NCBI GenBank assembly: GCA_963776375.1
Contig: CAVZMF010000006.1
Span: 124,001 to 188,000 of the forward strand
Reading direction: 5' to 3'
DNA: 64,000 bases
DNA from: PALSA-612 sp963776375
Lineage (GTDB): Bacteria; Actinomycetota; Thermoleophilia; Gaiellales; Gaiellaceae
A program made the translations under genes and the position numbers. Under the pieces are notes generated by a model. The model saw only the letters and a list, made by a program, of their open reading frames with translations, made no database searches and was not told the DNA's origin. Positions 43,485-51,425 of the stretch are shown here, one piece after another. Positions within the stretch are counted from its first letter, which is position 1. Every line of letters starts with the position of its first letter.

Positions 43485-43718
43485 GTGCACCGGCTGACCA
43501 GGGAGCAGGCCCGGCGCATCGCCGTGCGCGCGCAGCTGCTCGGCGACGACCGGCTGGTGGGCAAGGTCGACGCGATCGCCGACCGCAACGCCTCCGTGCT
43601 GCGGGTGAACGCGGTCCACGAGGACGTGAAGTTCACGCGCGCGATGAGAAAGGCCGTGGAGGCGGAGCTGGACGACCTGTCCGCATGGCTCGAGCTCGGC
43701 GGCGTGGAGCCGTCATAG
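43485..43718 (+). pseudogene. YcaQ-like winged-helix glycosylase remnant, internally deleted
   Basis: 77 codons that join the start and the end of a family normally about 370-400 residues long. LTREQARRIAVRAQLL is the N-terminus of YcaQ/AlkX-type HTH_42 DNA glycosylases; after GDD, RLVGKVDAIADRNASVLRVNAVHED and FTRAMRKAVEAELDDLSAWLELG is their C-terminal end. The frame stays open across the junction, so about 300 residues are lost in frame. TAGCCT still sits 7 bases before the GTG start. The catalytic middle is absent, so glycosylase function is not expected. Confidence 0.7.
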
Positions 43719-43773
43719 GGCGCGAGCTCGCGGCCGAAGGACATGCCGGCCGCCGGGCGAAGGACACCGGTCC

Positions 43774-44736
43774 ATGACCTGGAGGCAGAACGAGCTCTGG
43801 CTGGAAACGGACGTGCTCTGGTTCCGCGAGGCGCTGCCCGCCCCGGCGCTTGCCGCCGATGCGCTCGACGTACTGCTCCGGCCGGTCGCGACGGGGCTCG
43901 AGGCATCGCGCCAACGGCGACTGACGGCGCGGGCGGCGCGCCGGCGGCGGCTTGCCACCCGCACGGTGCCTGCGGTCGCGCTCGTCGTCGGCTCCGCCAC
44001 GATGCTGCCGATCGCCTGGCTGCGGCACGGCGAGGCCGCCGGGGTGGCTCCGTTGCAGGAGGACCCGCCGAGCCTGACCCTACGGCTCGACGACCTGTTC
44101 ACGGACGTCACGGCCGTCGAAGCGGAGGTCCGGCGTGGGGCCGGCTCCATCCTGAGAGCGCCCGTCCGAAGCGCCGCGGCGCCGGCGCACGGGCGTGTGG
44201 CGGACCTGGCAGGCGTCGAGTGGCGCCGAGCGACATCGGTCGGCCTCCCGTACTCGGGCCGGCTGATCCACGGCACGCAGCTTCCCGTCGAGGGGCCCGA
44301 CTGGGTCACGTGGGACCCGGTCACGGACCGGCGTCCGAATCTGCCCACCCGGCTCTACGGCAACGAGCGGACGATCCGGACGGTCATCTCGGTCATCGCC
44401 GCCTACCGCGCCGCGCACCCGAAAGCGCCGCGCGTGGTCGTCGGCGACATCAGCCGGCGCGACGGGGGCACGATGGACGACCACGTCTCCCATCAGAACG
44501 GGCTCGACGTCGACGTGTACTACCCGCGGCGCGACCACCGTCTGCGCGCGCCGGTCGCGGTCCGCCAGATCGACCACTACCTCGCGCAGGACCTGCTCAA
44601 CCGCTTCGTGGCCGCCGGCGCGCAGATGGTCTTCGTCGGCTATTCGGCCGGGCTCAACGGCCCCGGCGGGGTCGTCATCCCGTACCCGAACCACGACAAC
44701 CACATGCACGTCCGCTTCCCACCGCCCGCCCGCTGA
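43774..44736 (+). CDS. Penicillin-insensitive murein endopeptidase-like protein (M74)
   Basis: 320 residues: a short cytoplasmic part, a membrane anchor (TVPAVALVVGSATMLPIAWL), then an extracellular MepA-like domain. Zinc and catalytic motifs are visible as GDISRRDGGTMDDHVSHQNGLDVDVYYPR and YPNHDNHMHVRF, the conserved His/Asp set that cuts D,D-crosslinks in peptidoglycan. Family members are usually soluble periplasmic proteins; here an anchor is added. Confidence 0.82.
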   Translation: MTWRQNELWLETDVLWFREALPAPALAADALDVLLRPVATGLEASRQRRLTARAARRRRLATRTVPAVALVVGSATMLPIAWLRHGEAAGVAPLQEDPPSLTLRLDDLFTDVTAVEAEVRRGAGSILRAPVRSAAAPAHGRVADLAGVEWRRATSVGLPYSGRLIHGTQLPVEGPDWVTWDPVTDRRPNLPTRLYGNERTIRTVISVIAAYRAAHPKAPRVVVGDISRRDGGTMDDHVSHQNGLDVDVYYPRRDHRLRAPVAVRQIDHYLAQDLLNRFVAAGAQMVFVGYSAGLNGPGGVVIPYPNHDNHMHVRFPPPAR

Positions 44737-44792
44737 TCGAGGCCCGCAAGAGCCGGCGGGCGAGCGAGGTCGAGTTACAGGACAATGAGTGC

Positions 44793-46453
44793 GTGACGGG
44801 GGCAGGCCGTGTCGACGTCGCGGACGGCTGGGCGGCGCTCGCCGAGGCGCGGTGGGACGATGCCTACACGGCGTTCTCGGCGGCGCTCGCGACCGAAGAG
44901 ACGGCGGAGGCGTTCGAGGGGCTGAGCTGGGCCGCCTGGTGGCGCGACGACGCGGACGCCGTCTTCGAAGCGCGCGAGCGCGCGTACCGGCTCTACCTGA
45001 GCGCCCGAGAACAGGCGAGCGCGGCGCGGATGGCGACCTGGCTCGCCGCCGACGAGCTCGACTTCCACTACGGCAACCGCCGTCTCCAACGGCTGATCCG
45101 TCGGCACACCGGCTCCTCGATGCTCGAGCCGGGGCCGGACCACGGCTGGCTTGCCTTCCACGAGGGCTACCTCGCGCATCTCACCGGCGACGACGACACG
45201 GCCGGCGAGCGCGCGCGCTTCGCGGCGAGCTGGGACGGCGGCTCGAAGTTCCCGACGTCGCGATGCTCGGGCTCGCGCTCGAAGGTGCCGTGCTCGTCGG
45301 AGGCGGCCACGTCGAGGACGGCATGAGCTGCCTCGACGAGGCCACGACGACCGCACTCGAGGGCGGGGCGAGGATCCCGATCTCGAGCGCATGGACGTGC
45401 TGCTTTCTCGTGGGCGCCTGCACGGCGACGGGCGACTACGAGCGTGCTTCGGAGTGGTGCGACCGCATCGCAGCGTTCGCGGAGCGCTACGGGAGCCGCT
45501 ACATGCGAGGCTTCTGTCGCGCGGAGTACGGCACGGTCGACCTCTGGCGTGGCCGCTGGGCGGACGCGGAGGCGATGTTCGTGTCCGCGCGTGAGGAATT
45601 TGCTCACTCCCGCCCGGCCTTTGTCGGCGGGCCGACCGCGGGCCTGGCCGAGCTCAGGCGGCGTCAGGGAAGGCGCCTCGAGGCGGAGCGCCTGCTCGAG
45701 GAGGCCGGCCCCTCGAGCGCTGCGCAGCTCTGCCGTGCACGCATGGCCATCGACGACGGAGAGCACGCGCGCGCCGCGGAGCTTCTCGAGCGCATGCTCC
45801 GCCAGCAGCCCGAGCACCGAACGCTCGACCGCGTGCCGGCGCTCGAACTCCTCGCCCGGGCATGCATCGGACGCGGAGAGGTCGAGGAAGCGCAATCGGC
45901 GCTCGAGACGCTCCGCGCGATCGTGGACATCGTCGGCAGCCGGTCGTTTCGGGCCGCGGTCGACGTCGTCTCCGGAATGGTGGCCGCGGCGCGCACGGAC
46001 CACGAGCGGGCGCGTCCGCTGCTCGAGGATGCGGTGGACGGATTCGACCGCAGCGGCGCGCTCTACGACGCAGCCCTCGCACGGGTCGAGCTCGCGCGCA
46101 GCCTCGCAGCGCTCGACCGCGTGACGGACGCAAAGGAGGAGGCTGCGCGCGAGCTCGCCGCCTTCGACGCGCTCGGTGCCGCGCACGAGGCGGACAGGGC
46201 AAGGAACATCGTGGACTCGTTTCGCAGCAGCGTGGCAGAGAGACCCGGCGACCTGACGCCGAGGGAGCAGGACGTGATCCGCTTGCTCGCCGAAGGGCTG
46301 ACGAACCGGCAGATTGCGGAGCGGCTCGTCGTCAGCGAGCACACCGTGCACCGGCACGTGACCAACATCCTGCGGAAGCTCTCGCTCCAGTCCCGGGCCG
46401 CGGCCGCGGCCTATGCGGTGAGCGAGGGCCTGGTCGCTCTCGACGACGCATAG
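44793..46453 (+). CDS. LuxR-family regulator with TPR-like sensor region, frameshifted
   Basis: About 553 residues. The N-terminal 480 residues are TPR-like helical repeats (ALAEARWDDAYTAFSAALATEE, EGLSWAAWWRDDADAVFEARERAYRLY, CDRIAAFAERYGSRYMRGFC, AIDDGEHARAAELLERMLRQ). The C-terminal domain is a LuxR/FixJ HTH: LTPREQDVIRLLAEGLTNRQIAERLVVSEHTVHRHVTNILRKL. No AAA ATPase domain is present, unlike LAL/MalT regulators. A base is missing near 45245; the frame resumes as LEVPDVAMLGLALEGAVLV. Confidence 0.83.
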
Positions 46454-46535
46454 CCAGAACCGGCCAATCCCGGGTCCCGCGAAGATCGCCGACTCTGGCG
46501 AAGTCGCGTGAGGGCCGAGGCTCTAGTGTGGCCGC

Positions 46536-47339
46536 ATGGAGACGCAGGTCGGCCCGCGCGCGCTCTGGGCGCTCGGCGACTACCACCGTTTCGCGAAGGC
46601 GACCGTCTGGGAGCTGGGCCTCGTGCTCGTCGACGCCTGTGGGATCCGTGCAGGCGAGCGCGTGCTCGACGTCGCGGCCGGTACCGGGAACACGGCCATC
46701 CGCGCGGCCGAACGAGGCGCGAGCGTCGTCGCGTCCGACCTCACGCCCGAGAACTTCGACGCCGGGCGCCGCGAGGCCGGAGCGTGCGGTGTCGAGCTCG
46801 AGTGGGTCGAGGCGGACGCGGAGGCGCTGCCGTTCGCGGACGGCGAGTTCGACGTCGTGACCTCGTCGTTCGGAGCGATCTTCGCACCTGATCAGCAGGC
46901 CGTCGCCGACGAGCTCGTCCGGGTCTGCAAGCGGGGTGGGACGATCGGGATGATCAATTTCACCCCGCGCGCCGACCCGTTCTTCGCACTCCTCGCCCGC
47001 TATCTCCCGCCGCCCCCCGCGGGCACGCCGCCGCCGACGGCCTGGGGGCGCGAGGAGCACGTGCGGCAGCTCTTCGGCGATCGCGTGTCGCTCGAGCTGA
47101 CTCGTCACGAGTACGTCGAGCGGGCCGCCACACCTGACGCCTACGTCGCGCTGTTCAAAGAGACGTTCGGCCCCGTCGTCGCGATCGAGAGGTCACTCGC
47201 GGACGATCCCGAGCGCGCCGCATCCTTCGACCGGGCTTTCCGTGAGTTCGCTCACGCGGCCGACGAGGGCGCTCCCGAGGGGCCGGCCGAGTATCCCTAC
47301 GAGTATCTGCTCGTGCTCGGCCGCATGCGCGATCTCTAG
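46536..47339 (+). CDS. Class I SAM-dependent methyltransferase
   Basis: 267 residues. GERVLDVAAGTGNTAIRAAERGASVVASDLTPE holds SAM motifs I and II; EADAEALPFADGEFDVVTSSFGAIFAPDQQAVADELVRVCKRGGTIGMINFTP is the UbiE/Coq5-like core. Substrate unknown. TAGTGT lies 6 bases before ATG. Its stop overlaps that of the convergent hydrolase by 4 bases. Confidence 0.82.
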   Translation: METQVGPRALWALGDYHRFAKATVWELGLVLVDACGIRAGERVLDVAAGTGNTAIRAAERGASVVASDLTPENFDAGRREAGACGVELEWVEADAEALPFADGEFDVVTSSFGAIFAPDQQAVADELVRVCKRGGTIGMINFTPRADPFFALLARYLPPPPAGTPPPTAWGREEHVRQLFGDRVSLELTRHEYVERAATPDAYVALFKETFGPVVAIERSLADDPERAASFDRAFREFAHAADEGAPEGPAEYPYEYLLVLGRMRDL

Positions 47340-47905
47340 CCGACGCTCTCCAGGAAGGCGAGCACCCGCTCCCTGAGCTGTGCCGCGGCCTGCTCGTCGT
47401 AGTCCGCGAGGCTGCTGTCTGCGAACAGGTGCCGATCGCCCGGGTACAGGAACAGCTCCGCGCCGTCCACCGTCTCGACGAGCTCGCGCGCGGCGGGGAG
47501 GTCTTCCTGCGCCCACTCGTCCCCCTCCATCATGTGGATCTGGAGCGGAACGCCCTCGGGCCAGGAGCCGAACTCGGACGCCGGGAGTGCAGCTGACAGC
47601 AGGAGCGCTCCTCTGGCGCCCGGACGCGTCTGGGCGAGCTTCTGTGCAGGCATCACGCCGAGTGAGAAGCCTGCGTAGACGAGCTCGGAGGGCAGGTCTT
47701 CGGCGGCCTCGACGCCACGCTCCAGGATCGTCCCGAAACCGACCTGTTGCGCGTTGGCGACGCCCTCGTCGAGCGAGGCGAACGTCTTCCCGTCGTAGAG
47801 GTCCGGGGTGTGAACGGTGTGCCCCGCCGCGCGCAGGTCGTCGGCGAACGCGAGGAACCCCGGTGTCTGCCCCTGCGCATGGTGAAAGAGCACGACCTCG
47901 GCCAC
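47336..47905 (-). CDS. Dienelactone hydrolase-family protein
   Basis: 189 residues of alpha/beta-hydrolase type. VVLFHHAQGQTPGFLAFADDLRAAGHTVHTPDLYDGKTFASLDEG, YAGFSLGVMPAQKLAQ with the nucleophile elbow (Ser where classical dienelactone hydrolases have Cys), and LYPGDRHLFADSSL with the catalytic His. TAGAGT lies 8 bases before GTG. Confidence 0.82.
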   Translation of the reverse strand: MAEVVLFHHAQGQTPGFLAFADDLRAAGHTVHTPDLYDGKTFASLDEGVANAQQVGFGTILERGVEAAEDLPSELVYAGFSLGVMPAQKLAQTRPGARGALLLSAALPASEFGSWPEGVPLQIHMMEGDEWAQEDLPAARELVETVDGAELFLYPGDRHLFADSSLADYDEQAAAQLRERVLAFLESVG

Positions 47906-47939
47906 TGCGCCGGACTCTACACACGCTTATCGTTCGGGC

Positions 47940-48117
47940 GTGACCGAGCTCCTCACGGGAACCGTCACCTTCCTGTTCACCGACATCGAGGGCTCCACAA
48001 AGCTGCTCGAGCACCTGGGGGAGAGGTATGGAGACGCGCTCTCGTCCCATCGGGCGATCCTGCGAGAGGCGGCACGCGACCACGGAGGCAAGGAGGTCGA
48101 CAACCAGGGCAGCCGAG
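47940..48117 (+). pseudogene. Adenylate/guanylate cyclase, truncated N-terminal fragment
   Basis: GTVTFLFTDIEGSTKLLEHL and SSHRAILREAARDHGGKEVDNQG are the start of an actinobacterial class III cyclase catalytic domain, including the first metal Asp. After about 57 codons the match stops abruptly and unrelated sequence follows. The rest of the catalytic domain and the usual ATPase/TPR part are missing. A full-length relative is present at 51426. TTATCG lies 7 bases before the GTG start. Confidence 0.75.
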
Positions 48118-48197
48118 ATGTCTTTGTGGTGAATCCCGGATGTATCAGCGCTCTGCGGACGTTTGAATGCGCCCGACCAACCGATCGGGGGGGAATC

Positions 48198-48396
48198 ATG
48201 ATCACCGAGGGCACGTCAACCTACGCACGAGTACTCGAGCTTCTCGCGGACGAGGAAGTGGCACACAGAGGACGAGCTCGGCGAGGTCGCCTACTTCCCA
48301 CTTGAGTGGATCAACGAGCTTCAGGCGAGCGGTGAGCACGTCACGACCGCCGAGAACGGCAGCCTGCGCCTGCGGCTCGAACCGCGCGGGCGATGA
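48198..48396 (+). CDS. Small winged-helix-like protein, frameshifted
   Basis: Reads MITEGTSTYARVLELLADEE, then after one extra base near 48257 continues WHTEDELGEVAYFPLEWINE and LQASGEHVTTAENGSLRLRL to TGA 48394. The corrected protein has about 65 residues with the feel of a single winged helix (helix, helix, recognition helix, beta wing). GGGGGG precedes ATG. It lies in the sequence that replaces the rest of the truncated cyclase. Confidence 0.45.
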
Positions 48397-48536
48397 GCGC
48401 GGTCGAAGTCCGGGGGCCGTCAGCCGCGGAGTCGCTGCCAGACGCCTCGCTCCCACTCGCGATCGCCCTGGCCCGGTTCTTCGGCAACCGTGGAGGAGGG
48501 ACCACCGACCTTTCGATGACAAGCGTGCGTGCTTGA
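48393..48536 (+). CDS. Short ORF of unknown status
   Basis: 47 codons whose ATG overlaps the previous stop (ATGA). The product (SLPLAIALARFFGNRGGG in its middle) resembles nothing I know. The overlap is the only support. Confidence 0.25.
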   Translation: MSAVEVRGPSAAESLPDASLPLAIALARFFGNRGGGTTDLSMTSVRA

Positions 48537-48568
48537 CAGCTGACGGCTGGTTTCCGGACGACGCGTCG

Positions 48569-48973
48569 TCAGCGGCGGGCGCGCTCGACGCGCTCGGACA
48601 CCTTCTGACTGATCAGCTCCGCCACCTGGGGATGCTGGCTCTCGAGAGTTCGGAACTCGGTTCCGAAGAGGACGAGCAGTTCCACCGGTGACGCCACGGT
48701 GACGGTCGCGTTGCGCCGGCCCGGGCCGAGGATCGCCATCTCGCCGAAGAAATCGCCCGGGCCGAGCGTCTCGAGGAACTTCCCGTCCCGGTCCACGTCG
48801 ACCGTACCCTCGAGGATGACCGAGAACGTGTAGCCGGACGCCCCCTCACGCGCGAGTACGTCTCCAGGGCTCGCGGCCCTGAGCTCGGCGGATTGCGACA
48901 GCTGTTCGAGCTCGGTGTCGGTCAGGTCTGCAAAGAGCGGCACCGCGCGAATTCGGTCGACGTCGACTGGCAC
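48569..48973 (-). CDS. Cyclic nucleotide-binding domain protein
   Basis: 134 residues forming one CRP-like sensor domain: VPLFADLTDTELEQLSQSAELRAASPGDVLAREGASGYTFSVILEGTVDVDRDGKFLETLGPGDFFGEMAILGPGRRNATVTVASPVELLVLFGTEF. FGEMAIL plus R is the phosphate-binding cassette for cAMP or cGMP. No DNA-binding or enzyme domain follows, so it may act through a partner. GTG 48973 is preferred (TTATCG 9 bases upstream). Nearby cyclase genes could supply the ligand. Confidence 0.85.
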   Translation of the reverse strand: MPVDVDRIRAVPLFADLTDTELEQLSQSAELRAASPGDVLAREGASGYTFSVILEGTVDVDRDGKFLETLGPGDFFGEMAILGPGRRNATVTVASPVELLVLFGTEFRTLESQHPQVAELISQKVSERVERARR

Positions 48974-49190
48974 GCCCGGCGACGATAACAATCGAGACCG
49001 GCCGGACTCCCTCGGCATGTGCCGGGCGCTTGGTCGCAACATCGATCCATGTTGACCACCGGACGGCCGTCGGTCGTCGCCCTGCCGCGCCACTGGGCTC
49101 CGCGCTAGTCGCTCGCATGAGTCCGAAGCGGATCACATCGGGCTGATCTAGGAATCGAAGTCGACTGTCGAGTAACGTGAAGGAGATCGT

Positions 49191-51311
49191 ATGGTCGTCG
49201 AGTTGACCCAGACTCCGGGCGCAGGCCCGGTAGAGCTTCAGAACGCCTGGCTCGACCGTGACCTGAGCTGGCTCGAGTTCAACCGGCGCGTTCTGCAAGA
49301 GGCCCTCGACGACCGCAACCGGCTTCTGGAACGGGTGAAGTTCCTCGCCATCTTCTCGTCCAACCTGGATGAGTTCTTCATGAAGCGGATGGCGCTGGTA
49401 AGGCCGTCGGCGGACGAGAGCGTCATCGTCGCCCAGGAGCGGCGCGACCGTTTGCTTCCGAAGCGGGAGCTGATCGTGTCGATGCTGGCGCAGCAGGCCG
49501 CCTGCTACACGGACACGCTGCTCCCGCAGCTCGCTGCGCACGGCGTTCGCCTCGTCGACTGGGAGGATCTCACGAAGCCGCAGCGTGCCGAGGCATCGAG
49601 AGTCTTCGAGACGGAGATCTCGCCGGTCCTCACGCCGCTGAGCCTCGACGCGGCTCACCCATTCCCATACGTCTCGAACCTTTCGACCTCGTGGGCCTTC
49701 CGGCTCCACGACCCCGCAGGCGAGTCCGTGCTCGTGCGGGTGAAGGTACCGAGGGAGGTGCCCCAGTGGCTGCGCGTCCGAGCGGACGTGTCGCGCGGCG
49801 AGCGGGTCTACGTCACCCTCGCACAGGTGATTGCGGCGAACGCGTGCACGCTGTTCCCGGGCATGGAGATCGAGAGCGCCAGCCTGTTCAGGGTCTGTCG
49901 CGACGCCGAAGTGGAGATCGACGACGACGGAGAAAGCAAGCGCGCACTCGTCGAACAGGAGCTGAGACAGCGGAGGTTCGAGCCGGTGGTGCGGCTCGAG
50001 ATCCAGCCGAACGCCGATCCGGCCATGGTGGCCGAGCTGCAGGCGCGGTTCGCGCTCACTGCGGACGACATCTACGAGATGCCTGCCCTGCTCGACTATA
50101 CGACCCTGTTCGAGATCGCCGGGCTCGAGATCGAGCCGCTGCGCGACCCGCTCTGGACGCCGCTCCCGCCGACCGGCCTCGAGGCCGCGGAGGGCGACAT
50201 CTTCTCCGCCATCCGCTCGGGCGACATCATGCTGCACCAGCCCTACGACAGCTTCTTCGCCGGCGTGGAGCGGTTCATCCGCGAGGCAGCCGACGACCCG
50301 CTCACCGTCTCGATCAAGATGACTGTCTATCGCGTCGGAGACGACACGCCGTTCGTGCAGTCGCTGATCCGCGCCGCCGAGGCCGGCAAACAGGTCGCCT
50401 GCGTGATCGAGCTGAACGCGCGCTTCGACGAGGCGCGAAACCTGCACTGGTCACGCGAGCTCGAGAAGGTCGGCGCGCACGTCGTCTTCGGCGTCACCGG
50501 CCTGAAGACGCACAGCAAGACCGCGCTCGTCGTTCGTCAGGAGGAGAGCGGGATGCGCTGCTATGCGCACATCGCGACCGGCAACTACCACATGCGCACG
50601 GCGCGGCTGTACGAGGACGTCGGGCTCCTGACCGCGGACCCGGTGATCACTGCCGACGTGGTCACGCTCTTCCACTTCCTGACCGGCCGCTCGCGAACGC
50701 CGGCGTTCCGGCAACTGCTCGTCGCGCCGATGCACATGCGAACGGAGTTCGAGCGGCTGATCGAGCGCGAGATCGAGAACCACGAGGCGGGCAGGCCGGC
50801 CCGGATCGTCTGCAAGCTGAATCAGCTCGAGGACGCGGAGATCTGCTCCCTGCTCTCGAGGGCGTCGAACGCCGGATTGCCGGTCGACCTGATCGTCCGC
50901 GGGCTCTGCTGCCTCGCACCCGGCGTGCCCGGCGTCACCGAGACCATCCGCATCCGCTCGATCGTCGGCCGTTTCCTCGAGCACTCGAGAATCTTCCATT
51001 TCGCCGCAGGCTCGGACGATCCGCTGGACGGCGATTTCCTGATCGGCTCTGCGGACTGGATGCACCGCAACCTGTCAGGGCGGGTCGAGGCGGCTGTTCC
51101 AATCCTCGATCGGCGCCTGAAGGCGCGGTTGTGGGAGATTCTCGACGTGTGCCTCCGCGACCGCCGGAACGCGTGGCAGATGGAGCCGGACGGGAGCTAC
51201 GTCCAGCTGAGGCCGGAGCCCGGTGACCCGACCGGTGCCGAGGGCACGCACGAGACGATGATGCGCCTGGCTCTCGCCCGGCACGGCTTCGGCCGCAGCT
51301 CCGCGGCCTAG
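49191..51311 (+). CDS. ppk1: Polyphosphate kinase 1
   Basis: Makes polyphosphate from ATP. 706 residues. LDRDLSWLEFNRRVLQEA opens the N domain; SSNLDEFFMKR, DAAHPFPYVSNLS, then the ATP region SIKMTVYRVG and RFDEARNLHW. LKTHSKTALVVR carries the autophosphorylated His; IATGNYHMRTARLYEDVGLLT and LEHSRIFHF are the second conserved His region. ADWMHRNLSGRVEAAVPI is the C2 end. Complete and in frame. Polyphosphate storage fits the glycogen and trehalose genes nearby. Confidence 0.95.
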   Translation: MVVELTQTPGAGPVELQNAWLDRDLSWLEFNRRVLQEALDDRNRLLERVKFLAIFSSNLDEFFMKRMALVRPSADESVIVAQERRDRLLPKRELIVSMLAQQAACYTDTLLPQLAAHGVRLVDWEDLTKPQRAEASRVFETEISPVLTPLSLDAAHPFPYVSNLSTSWAFRLHDPAGESVLVRVKVPREVPQWLRVRADVSRGERVYVTLAQVIAANACTLFPGMEIESASLFRVCRDAEVEIDDDGESKRALVEQELRQRRFEPVVRLEIQPNADPAMVAELQARFALTADDIYEMPALLDYTTLFEIAGLEIEPLRDPLWTPLPPTGLEAAEGDIFSAIRSGDIMLHQPYDSFFAGVERFIREAADDPLTVSIKMTVYRVGDDTPFVQSLIRAAEAGKQVACVIELNARFDEARNLHWSRELEKVGAHVVFGVTGLKTHSKTALVVRQEESGMRCYAHIATGNYHMRTARLYEDVGLLTADPVITADVVTLFHFLTGRSRTPAFRQLLVAPMHMRTEFERLIEREIENHEAGRPARIVCKLNQLEDAEICSLLSRASNAGLPVDLIVRGLCCLAPGVPGVTETIRIRSIVGRFLEHSRIFHFAAGSDDPLDGDFLIGSADWMHRNLSGRVEAAVPILDRRLKARLWEILDVCLRDRRNAWQMEPDGSYVQLRPEPGDPTGAEGTHETMMRLALARHGFGRSSAA

Positions 51312-51425
51312 CCGGGCGGGACATCGTCTCGAGCAGCTCCTGAAGCGAGTTGCCTCGAGATCGAAGGTCGGCCCTGGCTGTTCGTGATCCCGCATACTTG
51401 AGGCGTCGAACGGAAGCTCGCAACC

